In this document: positions 8,713 through 18,299 of the stretch, piece by piece
Layout of the letters: the number at the start of each line of letters is the position of its first letter
Numbering within the stretch: the first letter of the stretch is position 1
DNA from: CAIWHR01 sp963816925
GTDB taxonomy: Bacteria; Pseudomonadota; Gammaproteobacteria; Burkholderiales; Casimicrobiaceae
Direction of reading: 5' to 3'
NCBI GenBank assembly: GCA_963816925.1
Contig: CAWFMY010000005.1
Span: forward strand, 310,001 to 374,000
Length of the DNA stretch: 64,000 bases
Program-made: the position numbers and the translations under genes
The notes under the pieces: generated by a model
Databases searched by the model: none
Told to the model about the DNA's origin: nothing
The model's input: the letters and a program-made list of their open reading frames with translations, nothing else

Positions 8713-9501
8713 ATGCCCGCCGTCGCCCCGATCGCCCAACCGCCCCAACCGCCAGTCGTTGCCGACGACGAGCGTCTGATGCGCGAGCAGGTCATCGGAC
8801 GCCTGAAGGACGCGTGGCCCGAGCTTCAGATCGTAGGCGAGGCGAGCAACGGCACGGAGGCGATCGCCCTCGTGCAGCGGGAGGAACCCGATATCGTCTT
8901 TCTCGATATCCGGATGCCCGGCATGAATGGCATCGAGGCGGCACGCGCGCTCGCCGGAAAGGTCCATGTGGTGTTCGTGACCGCCCACGACGAATACGCG
9001 GTCACCGCCTTCGAGCACGGCGCGGTCGACTACGTGCTGAAGCCGCCGGAAGCCGAGCGCGTGGCGATCACGTGCGCGCGCCTGCGCGAGCGGCTGACGC
9101 AGGCACCCGATCCCATGAACGATCTACTGGCGAAGCTTTCGGAACGAATTGGCGCCGGCGGCGTGAACAGCCGCGAGTACATGCGCTGGGTGCAGGCGAG
9201 TGTCGGCGCCAACATCCGGATGATCCCGACCAGCGAGATCCTCTTTTTCCGCGCCGAAGACAAATACACGCGGGTGCAGACCAAGGGGTTCGAGGCGCTG
9301 ATAAGGAAGCCGATCAAGGAACTCCTCGATGAGCTCGATCCGGCCGAGTTCTGGCAGATCCATCGCGCCACGGTGATCCGCGTGGATGCGATCGAGCAGG
9401 TGAGCCGCGACTTTCGCGGCCACCAGGTCGTGCATGTGAAAGGCAGCGACGAAAAGCTCGAAGTGAGCCGCACGTTCAACCATCGGTTCAAGCAGATGTA
9501 G
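8713..9501 (+). CDS. LytTR-family response regulator
   Basis: A 262-residue regulator. The receiver domain (15-125) has acidic residues Asp18-Asp19, phosphoacceptor Asp65 in IVFLDIRMPGMNG, Thr90 and Lys110 in DYVLKPP. The C-terminal domain (about 160-262) is a LytTR DNA-binding domain with IRMIPTSEILFFRAEDKYT, FWQIHRATVIRVDAI and the end FNHRFKQM. These proteins bind paired direct repeats upstream of target genes. The gene follows its kinase by 16 bp. Neighbouring genes give no clear target; the 254 bp downstream before bactofilin may hold a promoter but I saw no convincing site. Confidence 0.92.
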   Translation: MPAVAPIAQPPQPPVVADDERLMREQVIGRLKDAWPELQIVGEASNGTEAIALVQREEPDIVFLDIRMPGMNGIEAARALAGKVHVVFVTAHDEYAVTAFEHGAVDYVLKPPEAERVAITCARLRERLTQAPDPMNDLLAKLSERIGAGGVNSREYMRWVQASVGANIRMIPTSEILFFRAEDKYTRVQTKGFEALIRKPIKELLDELDPAEFWQIHRATVIRVDAIEQVSRDFRGHQVVHVKGSDEKLEVSRTFNHRFKQM

Positions 9502-9755
9502 GCGCGCCCTGGCTTCCCGCTCGGTGACCAAACTATGTGGGAATGACCTGTGCGGGATTTGTGTACCGTGCAATCAAGGAACTGACCACAGCCGCACTTT
9601 CACTCATCAATTCAATTAGATGTAGTGGACAGAGGGCCGTCTGCGCGGGTCGGGAAGGCGGATCTTGTAGGACGCCCTCACATGACAATAGCATTGCCGC
9701 CACAGGGATTTAGCGTTAGGCTTTAGAGTCCTTCCTCACGAATAGGACGACAGCC

Positions 9756-10675
9756 ATGGCCCTCTGGAAAGAGAACACTGCCCCCGCGCGGCCGAATCCC
9801 ATGCCGCTCCCCGAAGCCAAGGAACCGACGCCTTACGCCGCGACCCCGAAGCCTGCCGAGGTTGTCCACCACACGTCCCCCGGTCGCTGCACCGACACAT
9901 GTGCCGCGCGCCGAAGCCAGCGTGCCGCGCAAGGAATCGCTGATTGCAGGCGACATCACGATCGAAGGCAAGATCGAAGGCGGCGGCAGCGTGCGCATCG
10001 CCGGGCATTTCAAAGGCGACGTGAACGTGCAAGGCGATCTCACGCTGGAGACCGGCGCCAAGTTGACCGGCAGCGTGCGCGCCGACAACGTCACGATCGC
10101 GGGCGAGCTCGAAGGCAACGTCGAGGAAGCCACGCGTGTGGAGTTGACGCAAAGCGCGGTGGTGATCGGCGATGTCAAGGGCGGCACGCTGACCGTCGTG
10201 TCCGGCGCGCGCATGCGCGGTCACGCCGAATTCGGCTGGGGCGACGACAACAAGCGCGAAAGCAGGCAAGAGCGGCAACGGCGCGGGGCGTACGGTCAGC
10301 TGATGAATCCCGCGCGCCCGGGTGACCCCGGAGCGACGCGTGAGTGCCCGCATTGCCGCGAGACCATCCTCGAAAGCGCGATGGTCTGCCCGGCGTGCCG
10401 GCATCACCTGCGCTACGGTGCAAGTACCGATGCGCCACCAGCGCCGGCGCTCACCCCGTTGTCGGTCGAAGGCAGCATCCGGCATCCCCCCAACGGCGAG
10501 CCTTGGGAATACACCGTCGTCGTGTCGATCCGCGACGATCTCGGTGTCGAGATCGCGCGCAAGCTCATCGGCGTGGGCGCACTCGACGCCAACGAGCAGC
10601 GGAGCTTCACGCTGTCGGTCGAGGCGGTGCCGGCGAAGGCGAGAGCTCTCCGGCAAAGGCGGGACGCGGCATTGA
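9756..10675 (+). CDS. Bactofilin with C-terminal zinc ribbon (two apparent frameshifts)
   Basis: The N-terminus MALWKENTAPARPNPMPLPE is the classic bactofilin start of this lineage, but the polymer-forming beta-helix (KESLIAGDITIEGKIEGGG onward) is in the +1 frame, so one extra base lies near 9862-9890. After the bactofilin core comes a zinc ribbon, CPHCRETILESAMVCPACRHH, and a beta-sandwich-like tail (EPWEYTVVVSIRDDLG). A second +1 shift near 10640 would end the protein in SGKGGTRH at 10675; with both shifts the length is 305 residues. Bactofilins form cytoskeletal filaments that organise cell-wall or polar structures. If the second shift is not real, the frame runs into the opposing serine hydrolase gene. 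Confidence 0.75.
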
Positions 10676-10736
10676 GTGGTCCGCGATTTTTCCGTAGCGC
10701 GGCCACCGCTCTCTGCTCCGTATTGAAGCCGGCGGC

Positions 10737-11921
10737 TCATTTCGCGCCGCCCGGCAGAGCGCCGATCACCCGTCCGAGAAATTCGTTCAACGCCGCATCG
10801 TCCTTGATCCAGCGCACGACGACGACCAGGTCGTGCTCCCAGTCGATATAGATGATGTTGGCGCCGTTGCCCACGAAGCGCACGGCCGACGCGGGCGCGC
10901 TCGGCAGCGATTTGCGGTCGGTGTTGAGGTACCAGTTGGCGAATCCATAGTTCGGGTTGGCCGGGCCGGGTGTACGCGCGAGGGCAATCCATCGTTCGGA
11001 GACGATTTCGCGGCCCGCCCATTGGCCGCCGCGCAGGAACAGATAGCCGAAGCGCGCCATGTCCCACGCGCTGACGAACATTCCGCCGCCGAAGTGCCCG
11101 CCCCCGGTGACCGACTGCACCCGCTGGCCATCGATCTCGATCCATGAATTGCTCATAACCAAACCAGCGCCACGTGTTCGACGCGCCGATCGGGTCCATC
11201 ACCTCCTCGCGCAGCACCTGCGGCAGCGGCCGGCGCCACACCTGCAGCGCGCAGAGCGCAAGGACGTTGACGCGGACGTCGTTGTATTTGAAATAGGTGC
11301 CGGGCGCGTGCAGCGGCCGGTTCGGCCAATCGGCGGGCGTTGCGCCGACGGGACGATCGGCCCAGTCGGGCACCTCCCACAACGTGCCGGACCAATCGCT
11401 CGTCTGGCGCAACAGCTGATCCCAGGTGATGGGCGCATTGTGCTCGGTACCGAAGAGCTGGGCACGCTCGGCGGTTGGCATATACGAGGATACGCGGTCA
11501 TCGAGATCGCGAATGAGGCCGCGCTGCCAGGCGAGTCCGACGACGGTCGTCAGGAACGTCTTCGTGACGCTGTGCGCCATGTCGGCGCGCATCGTGTCAC
11601 CCCATTCGGCGACGACGTACCCGCGATGCACGACGATGCCGTTGAGTGCCGCGCGCGTCTGCGTCGGGCCGAGAATCCTGTAGTTCGGTTCCCGCTTTCC
11701 GAATGTGTTTTTCAGGTCTTCGGCGACATCCTTCGACGAAGGATTTTCGTGGGCGACCGCATAGTCGATCGCGCCGCTCAACCGCGCCGCGTCGATGCCC
11801 AGCTCGGCGGGCGCCTTCCTTTCCCACGTGCCGCGCGGAGGAAAATAGTCCGCCGCGTGGCGATGCCGGCGGCGATCAGCACAGCGAGCGCAATGGCAAG
11901 ACGCAATCCAGCACTCCGCAT
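10737..11921 (-). CDS. Class C beta-lactamase-like serine hydrolase, two frameshifts
   Basis: The gene starts at ATG 11921 with a hydrophobic leader (MRSAGLRLAIALAVLIAAGI). It continues after one shift near 11860 in YFPPRGTWERKAPAELGID and, after another near 11150, in IEIDGQRVQSVTGGGHFGGG. The nucleophile motif SxxK is MAHSVTKTF, and the second motif fits YNDVRVN in TYFKYNDVRVNVLAL. Such periplasmic enzymes are esterases or peptidases more often than true beta-lactamases. The two shifts are of opposite sign (one lost, one gained), so total length is normal at about 394 residues. It converges on the bactofilin gene and lies 33 bp after the E2 gene on the same strand. Confidence 0.75.
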
Positions 11922-11954
11922 GGCGCGATCTCTCGTCAGCCGCGTCACGTGGAG

Positions 11955-13166
11955 CTACTCCACGAACAGCAACGCGGGGCACTCCAGGTAGCGGCGCAGC
12001 GCCTGCACGAACTCGGCGGCCTGCTGGCCGTCGACAACCCGGTGATCGAACGACGACGACAGGTTCATCATCTTGCGCGGCACGATCGCGCCGGAGCGAA
12101 TCATGGGCCGCTCGACGATGCGGTTGACGCCGACGATCGCGACTTCCGGCGGATTGATCACCGGGGTGGTGACGATGCCGCCGAGTGGCCCGAGGCTCGT
12201 GATCGTGATCGTCGAGCCCGAGAGCTCGTCGCGCGTCGCCTTGCCCGAGCGCGCGGCTTCGGCGAGCCGCACCACCTCGGCCGCGCACGACCACACGTCG
12301 CGCGCTTCCGCGTGCCGCACCACCGGCACCATGAGGCCGCTCTCGGTCTGCGTCGCCACGCCGATGTGCACGGCGCCGTAGCGCGTCGCGATGCCCTTCT
12401 CGTCGTCGAAGCGCGCGTTCATCTGCGGGAACGACGACACGGCGAGCACGATCGCGCGCATGAGGAACGGCAGCACCGTGAGCCGCCCGCGCTCCTTGCC
12501 GCGCTCGTCGTTGAGCTGCGCGCGCAGCGCCTCGAGCTCGGTGACGTCGATTTCCTCGACGTAGGTGAAGTGCGGGATGCGCAGCGAGTCGCGCATGCGC
12601 AGCGCGATCTGCCGGCGCAGTCCGATCACCGCCACCGCGTGCTCGTCGTTGCGCTCGGCGTAGCGCGCAGCGCGCTCGGGCTTGGCGGTGCCGGCGCCCG
12701 CATAGCGCGCGAGGTCCTCGTGCACGATCCGTCCGTCGGGACCGCTCCCCTGCACGCGGCCGAGATCGATGTCCATCTCGCGCGCCTGGCGGCGAATCGA
12801 AGGCGACGCGAGCGGCTTGCTCGTTGACAACGGCGCGGTCGCGGTTGGCGCGGCTGCGGCCGGAGTCGGAGCGGCAGCGGCCGGCGGCGCAGTCGCGGTC
12901 CTGGCGGCAGCGACGGGCGCACCGCCTTCCACTTCGAGCCGAATCAATTCGCTGCCCACGGCGAGCTTGTCGCCCGCTTTCGCACCCAGCGCGAGCACGC
13001 GGCCGGACACCGGCGACGGAACCTCGACCGTTGCCTTGTCCGTCATCAGGTCGGCGAGCGCTTGATCCGCCTTGATCGCATCGCCCGCCTTCACGTACCA
13101 CTCGACGAGCTCGACCTCCGCAATGCCTTCGCCGATGTCCGGCACCTTCACCACGTGGAGGCTCAT
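11955..13166 (-). CDS. bkdB: Branched-chain 2-oxoacid dehydrogenase E2 (dihydrolipoyl acyltransferase)
   Basis: A 403-residue E2 core protein. The lipoyl domain is at 1-80 with the modified lysine Lys44 in DLMTDKATVEVP. An Ala/Pro linker (about 85-120) follows, then the E3/E1-binding domain (SPSIRRQAREMDIDLGRVQG) and the catalytic acyltransferase domain. The active-site motif HRVVDG is at 375-380. It transfers acyl groups from lipoate to CoA in the breakdown of branched-chain 2-oxoacids. It lies 1 bp after the E1beta gene. No E3 gene is present here, so the complex must use a dihydrolipoamide dehydrogenase encoded elsewhere. A broken partial copy lies at 7438-7613. Confidence 0.93.
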   Translation of the reverse strand: MSLHVVKVPDIGEGIAEVELVEWYVKAGDAIKADQALADLMTDKATVEVPSPVSGRVLALGAKAGDKLAVGSELIRLEVEGGAPVAAARTATAPPAAAAPTPAAAAPTATAPLSTSKPLASPSIRRQAREMDIDLGRVQGSGPDGRIVHEDLARYAGAGTAKPERAARYAERNDEHAVAVIGLRRQIALRMRDSLRIPHFTYVEEIDVTELEALRAQLNDERGKERGRLTVLPFLMRAIVLAVSSFPQMNARFDDEKGIATRYGAVHIGVATQTESGLMVPVVRHAEARDVWSCAAEVVRLAEAARSGKATRDELSGSTITITSLGPLGGIVTTPVINPPEVAIVGVNRIVERPMIRSGAIVPRKMMNLSSSFDHRVVDGQQAAEFVQALRRYLECPALLFVE

Positions 13167-13167
13167 G

Positions 13168-14184
13168 TCACTTCTCCTGCATCACGCGCCGGAACGCCGC
13201 GCCGACGCGGTCCGGTCCGGGAAAATAGGCCCACTCCTGCGCATGCGGATACGGCGTGTCCCATCCGGTGACGCGCTCGATCGGCGCCTCCAGGTGGAAG
13301 AAGCAGTGCTCCTGCACCAGCGCCGCCAGCTCCGCGCCGAAGCCGCTCGTGCGTGTCGCCTCGTGGACGATGACGCAGCGGCCGGTCTTCTTCACCGAAT
13401 TGGTGACGGTATCGAGATCCATCGGCCAGAGGCTGCGCAGGTCGATGATCTCCGCGTCGATGCCGGTCTCGCGCGCCGCCGCGTCCGCCACCCACACCAT
13501 CGTGCCGTAGGTGAGCACCGTGAGCGCCGTGCCGGGGCGAAACGTCGCCGCCGACTCGAGCGGCACCGAGTAGTAACCCTCGGGGACTTCGGCCTGCGGC
13601 AAGCCGGTCCACGGCACGACCGGCTTTTCGTGGTGCCCGTCGAACGGGCCGTTGTAGATGCGCTTGGGCTCGAGAAAGATCACCGGGTCGTCGCATTCGA
13701 TCGACGCGATCAGCAGGCCCTTCGCATCGTAGGGATTGGACGGCATCACCGTGCGCAGGCCGCAGACGTGCGTCAGCAGCGCCTCGGGACTCTGGCTGTG
13801 CGTCTGACCGCCGTAGATGCCACCGCCGCACGGCATGCGCACCGTGATCGGCGCGGTGAAGTCGCCGGCCGAGCGATAGCGGATGCGCGCGGCCTCCGAC
13901 ACGATCTGGTCGTAGGCGGGATAGAAGTAGTCGGCGAACTGGATCTCGGCCACCGGGCGGAGCCCGTACGCGCCCATGCCGACCGCGATGCCGACGATGC
14001 CGCCCTCGGCGATCGGCGTGTCGAACACGCGCGACGTGCCGTATTTCTTCTGCAAGCCGTCGGTGCAGCGGAACACGCCGCCGAAAAAGCCCACGTCCTG
14101 GCCGAACACCACGACGTTGTCGTCGCGCCCGAGCATCACGTCCATCGCCGAGCGGATCGCCTGGATCATCGTCATCGAGGCCAT
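13168..14184 (-). CDS. bkdA2: 2-oxoisovalerate dehydrogenase E1 subunit beta
   Basis: A 338-residue protein; the start MASMTMIQAIRSAMDVMLG is chosen because the alpha-subunit stop lies 2 bp upstream and the longer open frame belongs to another gene. Typical blocks are VVVFGQDVGFFGGVFR, FDTPIAEGGIVGIAVGMG, MPCGGGIYGGQTHSQSPE and the transketolase C-terminal domain with VIVHEATRTSGFG. The beta subunit supplies half of the thiamine diphosphate site and binds the E2 core. The order alpha-beta-E2 with gaps of 2 and 1 bp shows a single operon. Confidence 0.94.
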   Translation of the reverse strand: MASMTMIQAIRSAMDVMLGRDDNVVVFGQDVGFFGGVFRCTDGLQKKYGTSRVFDTPIAEGGIVGIAVGMGAYGLRPVAEIQFADYFYPAYDQIVSEAARIRYRSAGDFTAPITVRMPCGGGIYGGQTHSQSPEALLTHVCGLRTVMPSNPYDAKGLLIASIECDDPVIFLEPKRIYNGPFDGHHEKPVVPWTGLPQAEVPEGYYSVPLESAATFRPGTALTVLTYGTMVWVADAAARETGIDAEIIDLRSLWPMDLDTVTNSVKKTGRCVIVHEATRTSGFGAELAALVQEHCFFHLEAPIERVTGWDTPYPHAQEWAYFPGPDRVGAAFRRVMQEK

Positions 14185-14186
14185 CG

Positions 14187-15420
14187 TCACGTTCCCGCCT
14201 GCGCGCGCTGGCGCTTCAGATGCTCCGGCATGTCCGTGTAGACGTCCTCGAACATCGTCGACGCGTCGTGCACGTGGCCGGACGCGAGGCTGCCGTAGCT
14301 CTCGGCTTCCTTCTGCGCCGCGAGCACTTCCGCCTCCACTTCCTTCTGCATGCGCGCGTGGTCGTCTGCGGTCAATGCACCGATGGCCACCAGATGCTTG
14401 TTCAGCCGCTCGACGGGGTCGCCCAGCGGAAAGCGCTTCCAGTCGTCCGCCGGCCGGTACTTCGACGGGTCGTCTGACGTGGAATGGGCGCCGCCGCGGT
14501 AGGTGATCCACTCGATGAGCGTCGGCCCGAGCCCGCGCCGCGCGCGCTCCGCCGCCCACCTCGAGGTCGCGAGCACGGCCAGGAAGTCGTTGCCGTCGAC
14601 GCGCAGCGAAGCGATGCCATTGCCGACACCGCGCCCCGCGAAGGTCGCGACCTCGCCGCCCGCGATCCCCTGGAACGACGAGATCGCCCACTGGTTGTTG
14701 ACGATGTTGAGAATCACCGGCGCGCGGTACACCGCGGCGAACGTGAGCGCGCTGTGGAAGTCAGCCTCCGCCGTTGCGCCGTCTCCGATCCACGCCGAGG
14801 CGATGCGCGTGTCGCCCTTGATCGCCGACGCCATGCCCCAGCCCACGGCCTGGATGTACTGCGTGCCGAGGTTGCCCGAAAGCGAGAAGAAGCCGTATTT
14901 GCGCGACGAGTACATCACCGGCATCTGCCGCCCCTTGACCGGGTCGTGGTCGTTCGAGAGGATCTGGCACATCATGTCGACGAGGCCGTAGCCGCGCGCA
15001 ATGAGGATGCCCTGCTGGCGATAGGTCGGAAAGCACATGTCGTCGGGCTCGAGGGCGAGCGCCTGTCCGACGCTGACGGCCTCCTCGCCCAGGCTCTGCA
15101 TGTAGAACGACGTCTTCTTCTGCCGCTGCGCGATCAGCATGCGCGCGTCGAAGAAGCGCGTCTTCAGCATCGCGCGTAGCCCGGAGAGCAGCAGCTGCGG
15201 GTCGGCCTTCGGATCCCAGGGACCGACGGCGCGCCCCGTCGTCGTCGAGAACGCGGACCAGCGCATCGGCGACATCGACGGTCTCCAGCGGCCGGGTGTC
15301 GACAGCCGGCCGCCGCACCGCGCCGGCGGGCGACAGGTTGAGGTACGAAAAATCCGTCTCGCGTCCCGGGCGTCCGGTCGGCTCGGGGACGTGCAATTTA
15401 AGGGGGGGATACTGGCTCAC
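14187..15420 (-). CDS. bkdA1: 2-oxoisovalerate dehydrogenase E1 subunit alpha, one frameshift
   Basis: The true start is ATG 15420 (MSQYPPLKLHVPEPTGRPG), giving 410 residues once a single extra base is removed. The shift is visible: the frame reads RVLDDDG up to a run of four C (G on the coding strand) at 15234-15237, and continues as RAVGPWDPKAD in the next frame; three G would restore it. The thiamine diphosphate motif is GDGATAEADFHSALTFAAVYRA with the N..NNQWAISS loop, and the phosphorylation-loop-like YRGGAHSTSDDPSKYR. It catalyses decarboxylation of branched-chain 2-oxoacids. It begins the operon with E1beta and E2. Confidence 0.92.
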
Positions 15421-15786
15421 TCGTCTTCCTCCAGGCCTCGTGGGCTTGTCGTTTTGGCCGCCCAGGGTCGGGGCGGGCCGCGCCGTGGAGCATAACGCCG
15501 AAGAAGAAAAACGGGAACTGCAGGGAGCTCGGGGCCCTTTCGCGGGAACTTCTTGCTACACTGAAATGCAGTGCGAGCCCGCGCGAATCAGCGGGCCGAA
15601 TGAACGCAGGAGGAATTCCGGCGTGCACATTCGCTTCGTCGGCGCGAAGGCGGTCCCCCGCGGACCGATACGCGGCCGGCTGGCCCTTCCACTCATGCGG
15701 GAACAACGCGCGTCTTCGCGGACGCACGCTGAACGGCCGCGCCACGCGGCGTTGTCACATTACGTCAGCAGCCAAGGAGGACGGAC
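15421..15786. other. Divergent intergenic region, bkd operon and amidohydrolase
   Basis: These 366 bp separate the leftward bkd operon from the rightward amidohydrolase gene and should contain both promoters. The right end has a strong ribosome site (aaggagg at 15775-15781) before the ATG at 15787. Open frames here are short and lack family features. I could not place a regulator site with confidence. Confidence 0.5.
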
Positions 15787-17406
15787 ATGTGCAAGATGTG
15801 TGATGAAGGAAAACCGCAGGTCCATGCTCGGTCGCCACGCGAATCGCGGCGCGATTTTCTGAAAGCCACGGCGGCGACCAGCGCCGCCGCCGGAATCAGC
15901 CTGTTCGGGGCGCGTCCGGCCGCGGCGGACATGGGTCCGCCCGACGACCACGGCCGACCGGGCCGTCGCTACATCATTCGCGGCGGCGCCGTGATGTCGA
16001 TGGACCCGCAGATCGGCGATTTCCCCAAGGCCGACGTGCTGGTGGACGGCAACAAGATCGTCGCCGTCGGCCCGAATCTGAAAGCGGGCGGCGCCGGGGA
16101 GATCGACGCGCGCGGCCGCATCGTCATGCCCGGCTTCATCGACACGCACCACCACCAGTTCGAGACGGCACTGCGGAGCTTCCTGGCCGACGGCATCCTG
16201 CAGAACGACCACACGAACACCCCGAGCGGCGCCACCACGTACTTCGAATTCATCCTGCTGACCTTCGCCCCGGTGTACCGGCCGCAGGACGTGTACATCA
16301 ACGAGCTGTTCGGCGGCTTGAGCCAGCTCGACGATGGCGTGACGACGGTGCACGACGTCTCGCAGATCCACCATTCGCCGCAGCACTCGGACGCCGCCGT
16401 GCAGGCGCTGCTCGACACCGGGCGCAGGGCCGCGTTCGGCTATTTCGAGAGCGCGGGGGCAGCCATTATCGGCACCAATCCCGGCAACAAGTATCCGGAC
16501 GACGCGGTTCGCCTGAAGCAGAAGTGGTTCTCGTCGAACGACCAGCTTGTCACCATGATCATGGGCGGCGAGGTCTATCTTCCGGGCTACGAGAAGGCGT
16601 GGAACATCGGGCGCCAGCTCGGTCTGCAGATCGCGGCGCATATCCTCTCTCCGTTCGGCATTCGCCCCACGCTGGACCTGCTCGCCCAGGGCAAGGGCGG
16701 CGACAGCGGCACGCTGAAGCTCGGCGCCGACAATCTTTTCATCCACATGACCGGGATGTCGGACCTCGGTTGGCAGGCGGTCAAGGACGCCGGGGCGCAG
16801 GTCTCGCTCGCCGTGCCGATCGAGATGAACATGCGCCACGGGATGCCGCCCGTCCTCAAGATGCAAAGCCTCGGCATGGAGCCATCGCTCAGTGTCGACG
16901 TCGAGTGCACGCTGACCGCGGACTTCTTCACCCAGATGCGCTCCACGATGAACATGCAGCGCCTGCTCGTGAACCAGATGATCCTCGACACGGGCCTGCC
17001 GCCCAATCCCGAGGTCGCCTGGCCGCTGTCGCCGTTCAACCTTCCGGTGCAGCCCCCTGCCCTGCTCACCACGCGCGACGTGCTGCGCTACGCCACCATG
17101 AACGGCGCGCGGCACCTGCGGCTCGACAACAAGATCGGCTCTCTGACGCCAGGCAAGGACGCCGACATCATCATTCTCGACGCGACGGCGATCAACGTGG
17201 CGCCGCTGAACCAGGTGCCTGGAGCGGTGGTATCGCTGATGGATCGCACCAACGTCGAGACGGTGATCGTCGCGGGCAAGGTGCGCAAGTGGAAGGGCAA
17301 TCTGCTCGACGTGAACCTGTCGCATCTGCGCAGCCAGATCGAGGACTCGCGCGACTACATCTTCGCGAAGGCGAACATCAAGCAGGACTTGTTCAGCAGC
17401 CAGTAA
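15787..17406 (+). CDS. Tat-exported amidohydrolase
   Basis: A 539-residue protein with a twin-arginine signal: SRRDFLKATAATSAAAGISL at residues 20-39, so it is exported folded, probably with its metal. The amidohydrolase fold starts at about 62 (YIIRGGAVMSMDPQIGDFPK), with the metal motif DTHHHQF (His121-123). Further histidines lie in QIAAHILSPFG and NLFIHMTGMSD, and there is an acidic SVDVEC. The C-terminus has the usual TMNGARHLRLDNKIGSLTPGKDADIIIL block. It resembles the chlorohydrolase/deaminase branch (ATZ/TRZ-like), whose members hydrolyse C-N or C-Cl bonds on rings. Substrate unknown. A strong terminator follows. Confidence 0.85.
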   Translation: MCKMCDEGKPQVHARSPRESRRDFLKATAATSAAAGISLFGARPAAADMGPPDDHGRPGRRYIIRGGAVMSMDPQIGDFPKADVLVDGNKIVAVGPNLKAGGAGEIDARGRIVMPGFIDTHHHQFETALRSFLADGILQNDHTNTPSGATTYFEFILLTFAPVYRPQDVYINELFGGLSQLDDGVTTVHDVSQIHHSPQHSDAAVQALLDTGRRAAFGYFESAGAAIIGTNPGNKYPDDAVRLKQKWFSSNDQLVTMIMGGEVYLPGYEKAWNIGRQLGLQIAAHILSPFGIRPTLDLLAQGKGGDSGTLKLGADNLFIHMTGMSDLGWQAVKDAGAQVSLAVPIEMNMRHGMPPVLKMQSLGMEPSLSVDVECTLTADFFTQMRSTMNMQRLLVNQMILDTGLPPNPEVAWPLSPFNLPVQPPALLTTRDVLRYATMNGARHLRLDNKIGSLTPGKDADIIILDATAINVAPLNQVPGAVVSLMDRTNVETVIVAGKVRKWKGNLLDVNLSHLRSQIEDSRDYIFAKANIKQDLFSSQ

Positions 17407-17428
17407 TCGCTGGCTTGCCGGGGACGGA

Positions 17429-17469
17429 CGCGGGGCGGCTGCGATCGAGCGCAGCCGCCCCGCGTTTTC
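17429..17469 (+). terminator. Rho-independent terminator
   Basis: A perfect 15-bp stem, 17429-17443 (cgcggggcggctgcg) with 17450-17464, has a six-base loop and is followed by tttt. It lies 23 bp after the amidohydrolase stop and ends that transcript. Confidence 0.9.
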
Positions 17470-17553
17470 TGTTCAAGCGTGGAGCACGCCCTTCGCCTGC
17501 TTTCCTGATTAGAATGCAGGTAATCCCGACTTGCCTCGCCCAAGGAGAAATCG

Positions 17554-18171
17554 TTGCAGACATGCTTGCGAACGACGTTGCTGTGGCTTGTCATCTCGCT
17601 CCTCATCGGCTGCCAGGCCGTACCGGGGCCCACCAACACGACGACCTGGCGCGACCCGGACTTCAAAGGGCCGCCGTTTCGCAAGGTCTTCGTCGTTGGC
17701 CTGAGTGCGCAGAGCCTTCGCGATCAGCGCGGGTTTGAAAATCTGATGGTATCGACACTGCAGAACGCCGGTGTCACTGCCATGCCCGGCTGGCAGTTCG
17801 TGCCGACCGATCGCACGCCCGATCAGGCGACGATTCGCGCGGCGGTCCAGCGGGCGGGCGCGGATGCGGTGCTGCTGGTGCGCATATCACCGGTCACCAC
17901 CCAAGGCTCGCTCAACTACGGCATGGTGGGCGGATCGGCTCCCGTAGGCGCGGACATGACGGTAGGCTGGTACGAGCCCGGCCTCGTCAGCACCACCTAT
18001 CAAGCGGCGACGATCTACACGACGCTGTTCGATGTCAGGACGGCGCGCCCGGTGTGGACGTTCAACCCGCCGACGTACAGCCCGTCGACGGTGGAGCAGG
18101 ACGCGCCGCGTTTCGCCAGTGACGTGACCGGATTGCTGCTCTCGAATGGCCTGGTGACGGGCGGTTACTGA
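17554..18171 (+). CDS. Putative lipoprotein, DUF4136-like
   Basis: A 205-residue protein starting at TTG, supported by aaggag 8 bp upstream; there is no usable ATG. The N-terminus MQTCLRTTLLWLVISLLIGC ends in a lipobox (LIGC), so Cys20 is probably acylated. The mature part has alternating strands and loops: FRKVFVVGLSAQSLRDQRGFE, then GADAVLLVRISPV, YQAATIYTTLFDVRTARPVW. This resembles outer-membrane lipoproteins of the DUF4136 type. Function unknown. It is a single-gene unit flanked by terminators. Confidence 0.75.
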   Translation: MQTCLRTTLLWLVISLLIGCQAVPGPTNTTTWRDPDFKGPPFRKVFVVGLSAQSLRDQRGFENLMVSTLQNAGVTAMPGWQFVPTDRTPDQATIRAAVQRAGADAVLLVRISPVTTQGSLNYGMVGGSAPVGADMTVGWYEPGLVSTTYQAATIYTTLFDVRTARPVWTFNPPTYSPSTVEQDAPRFASDVTGLLLSNGLVTGGY

Positions 18172-18231
18172 CGCGCCGTTCCGTTCACATCGCGGACGCT
18201 GCCCGGGCGTTCTCCCCACCCTCCACCAACG

Positions 18232-18258
18232 AAAAAGCGACCGCACGGGTCGCTTTTT
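18232..18258. terminator. Bidirectional terminator
   Basis: An 11-bp stem aaaaagcgacc (18232-18242) pairs with ggtcgcttttt (18248-18258). The A run on one side and T run on the other allow it to stop both the lipoprotein transcript and the convergent metalloprotease transcript ending at 18300. Confidence 0.85.
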
Positions 18259-18299
18259 GTTTGGCGGAGCGCATCCGCATGCAGCAGGCGCAGCGCGCG

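Noticed and set aside
10737..11921. Antibiotic-resistance beta-lactamase
   Set aside because: Only the SxxK fold family is supported; most such chromosomal proteins are esterases or peptidases and the gene has two frame changes.
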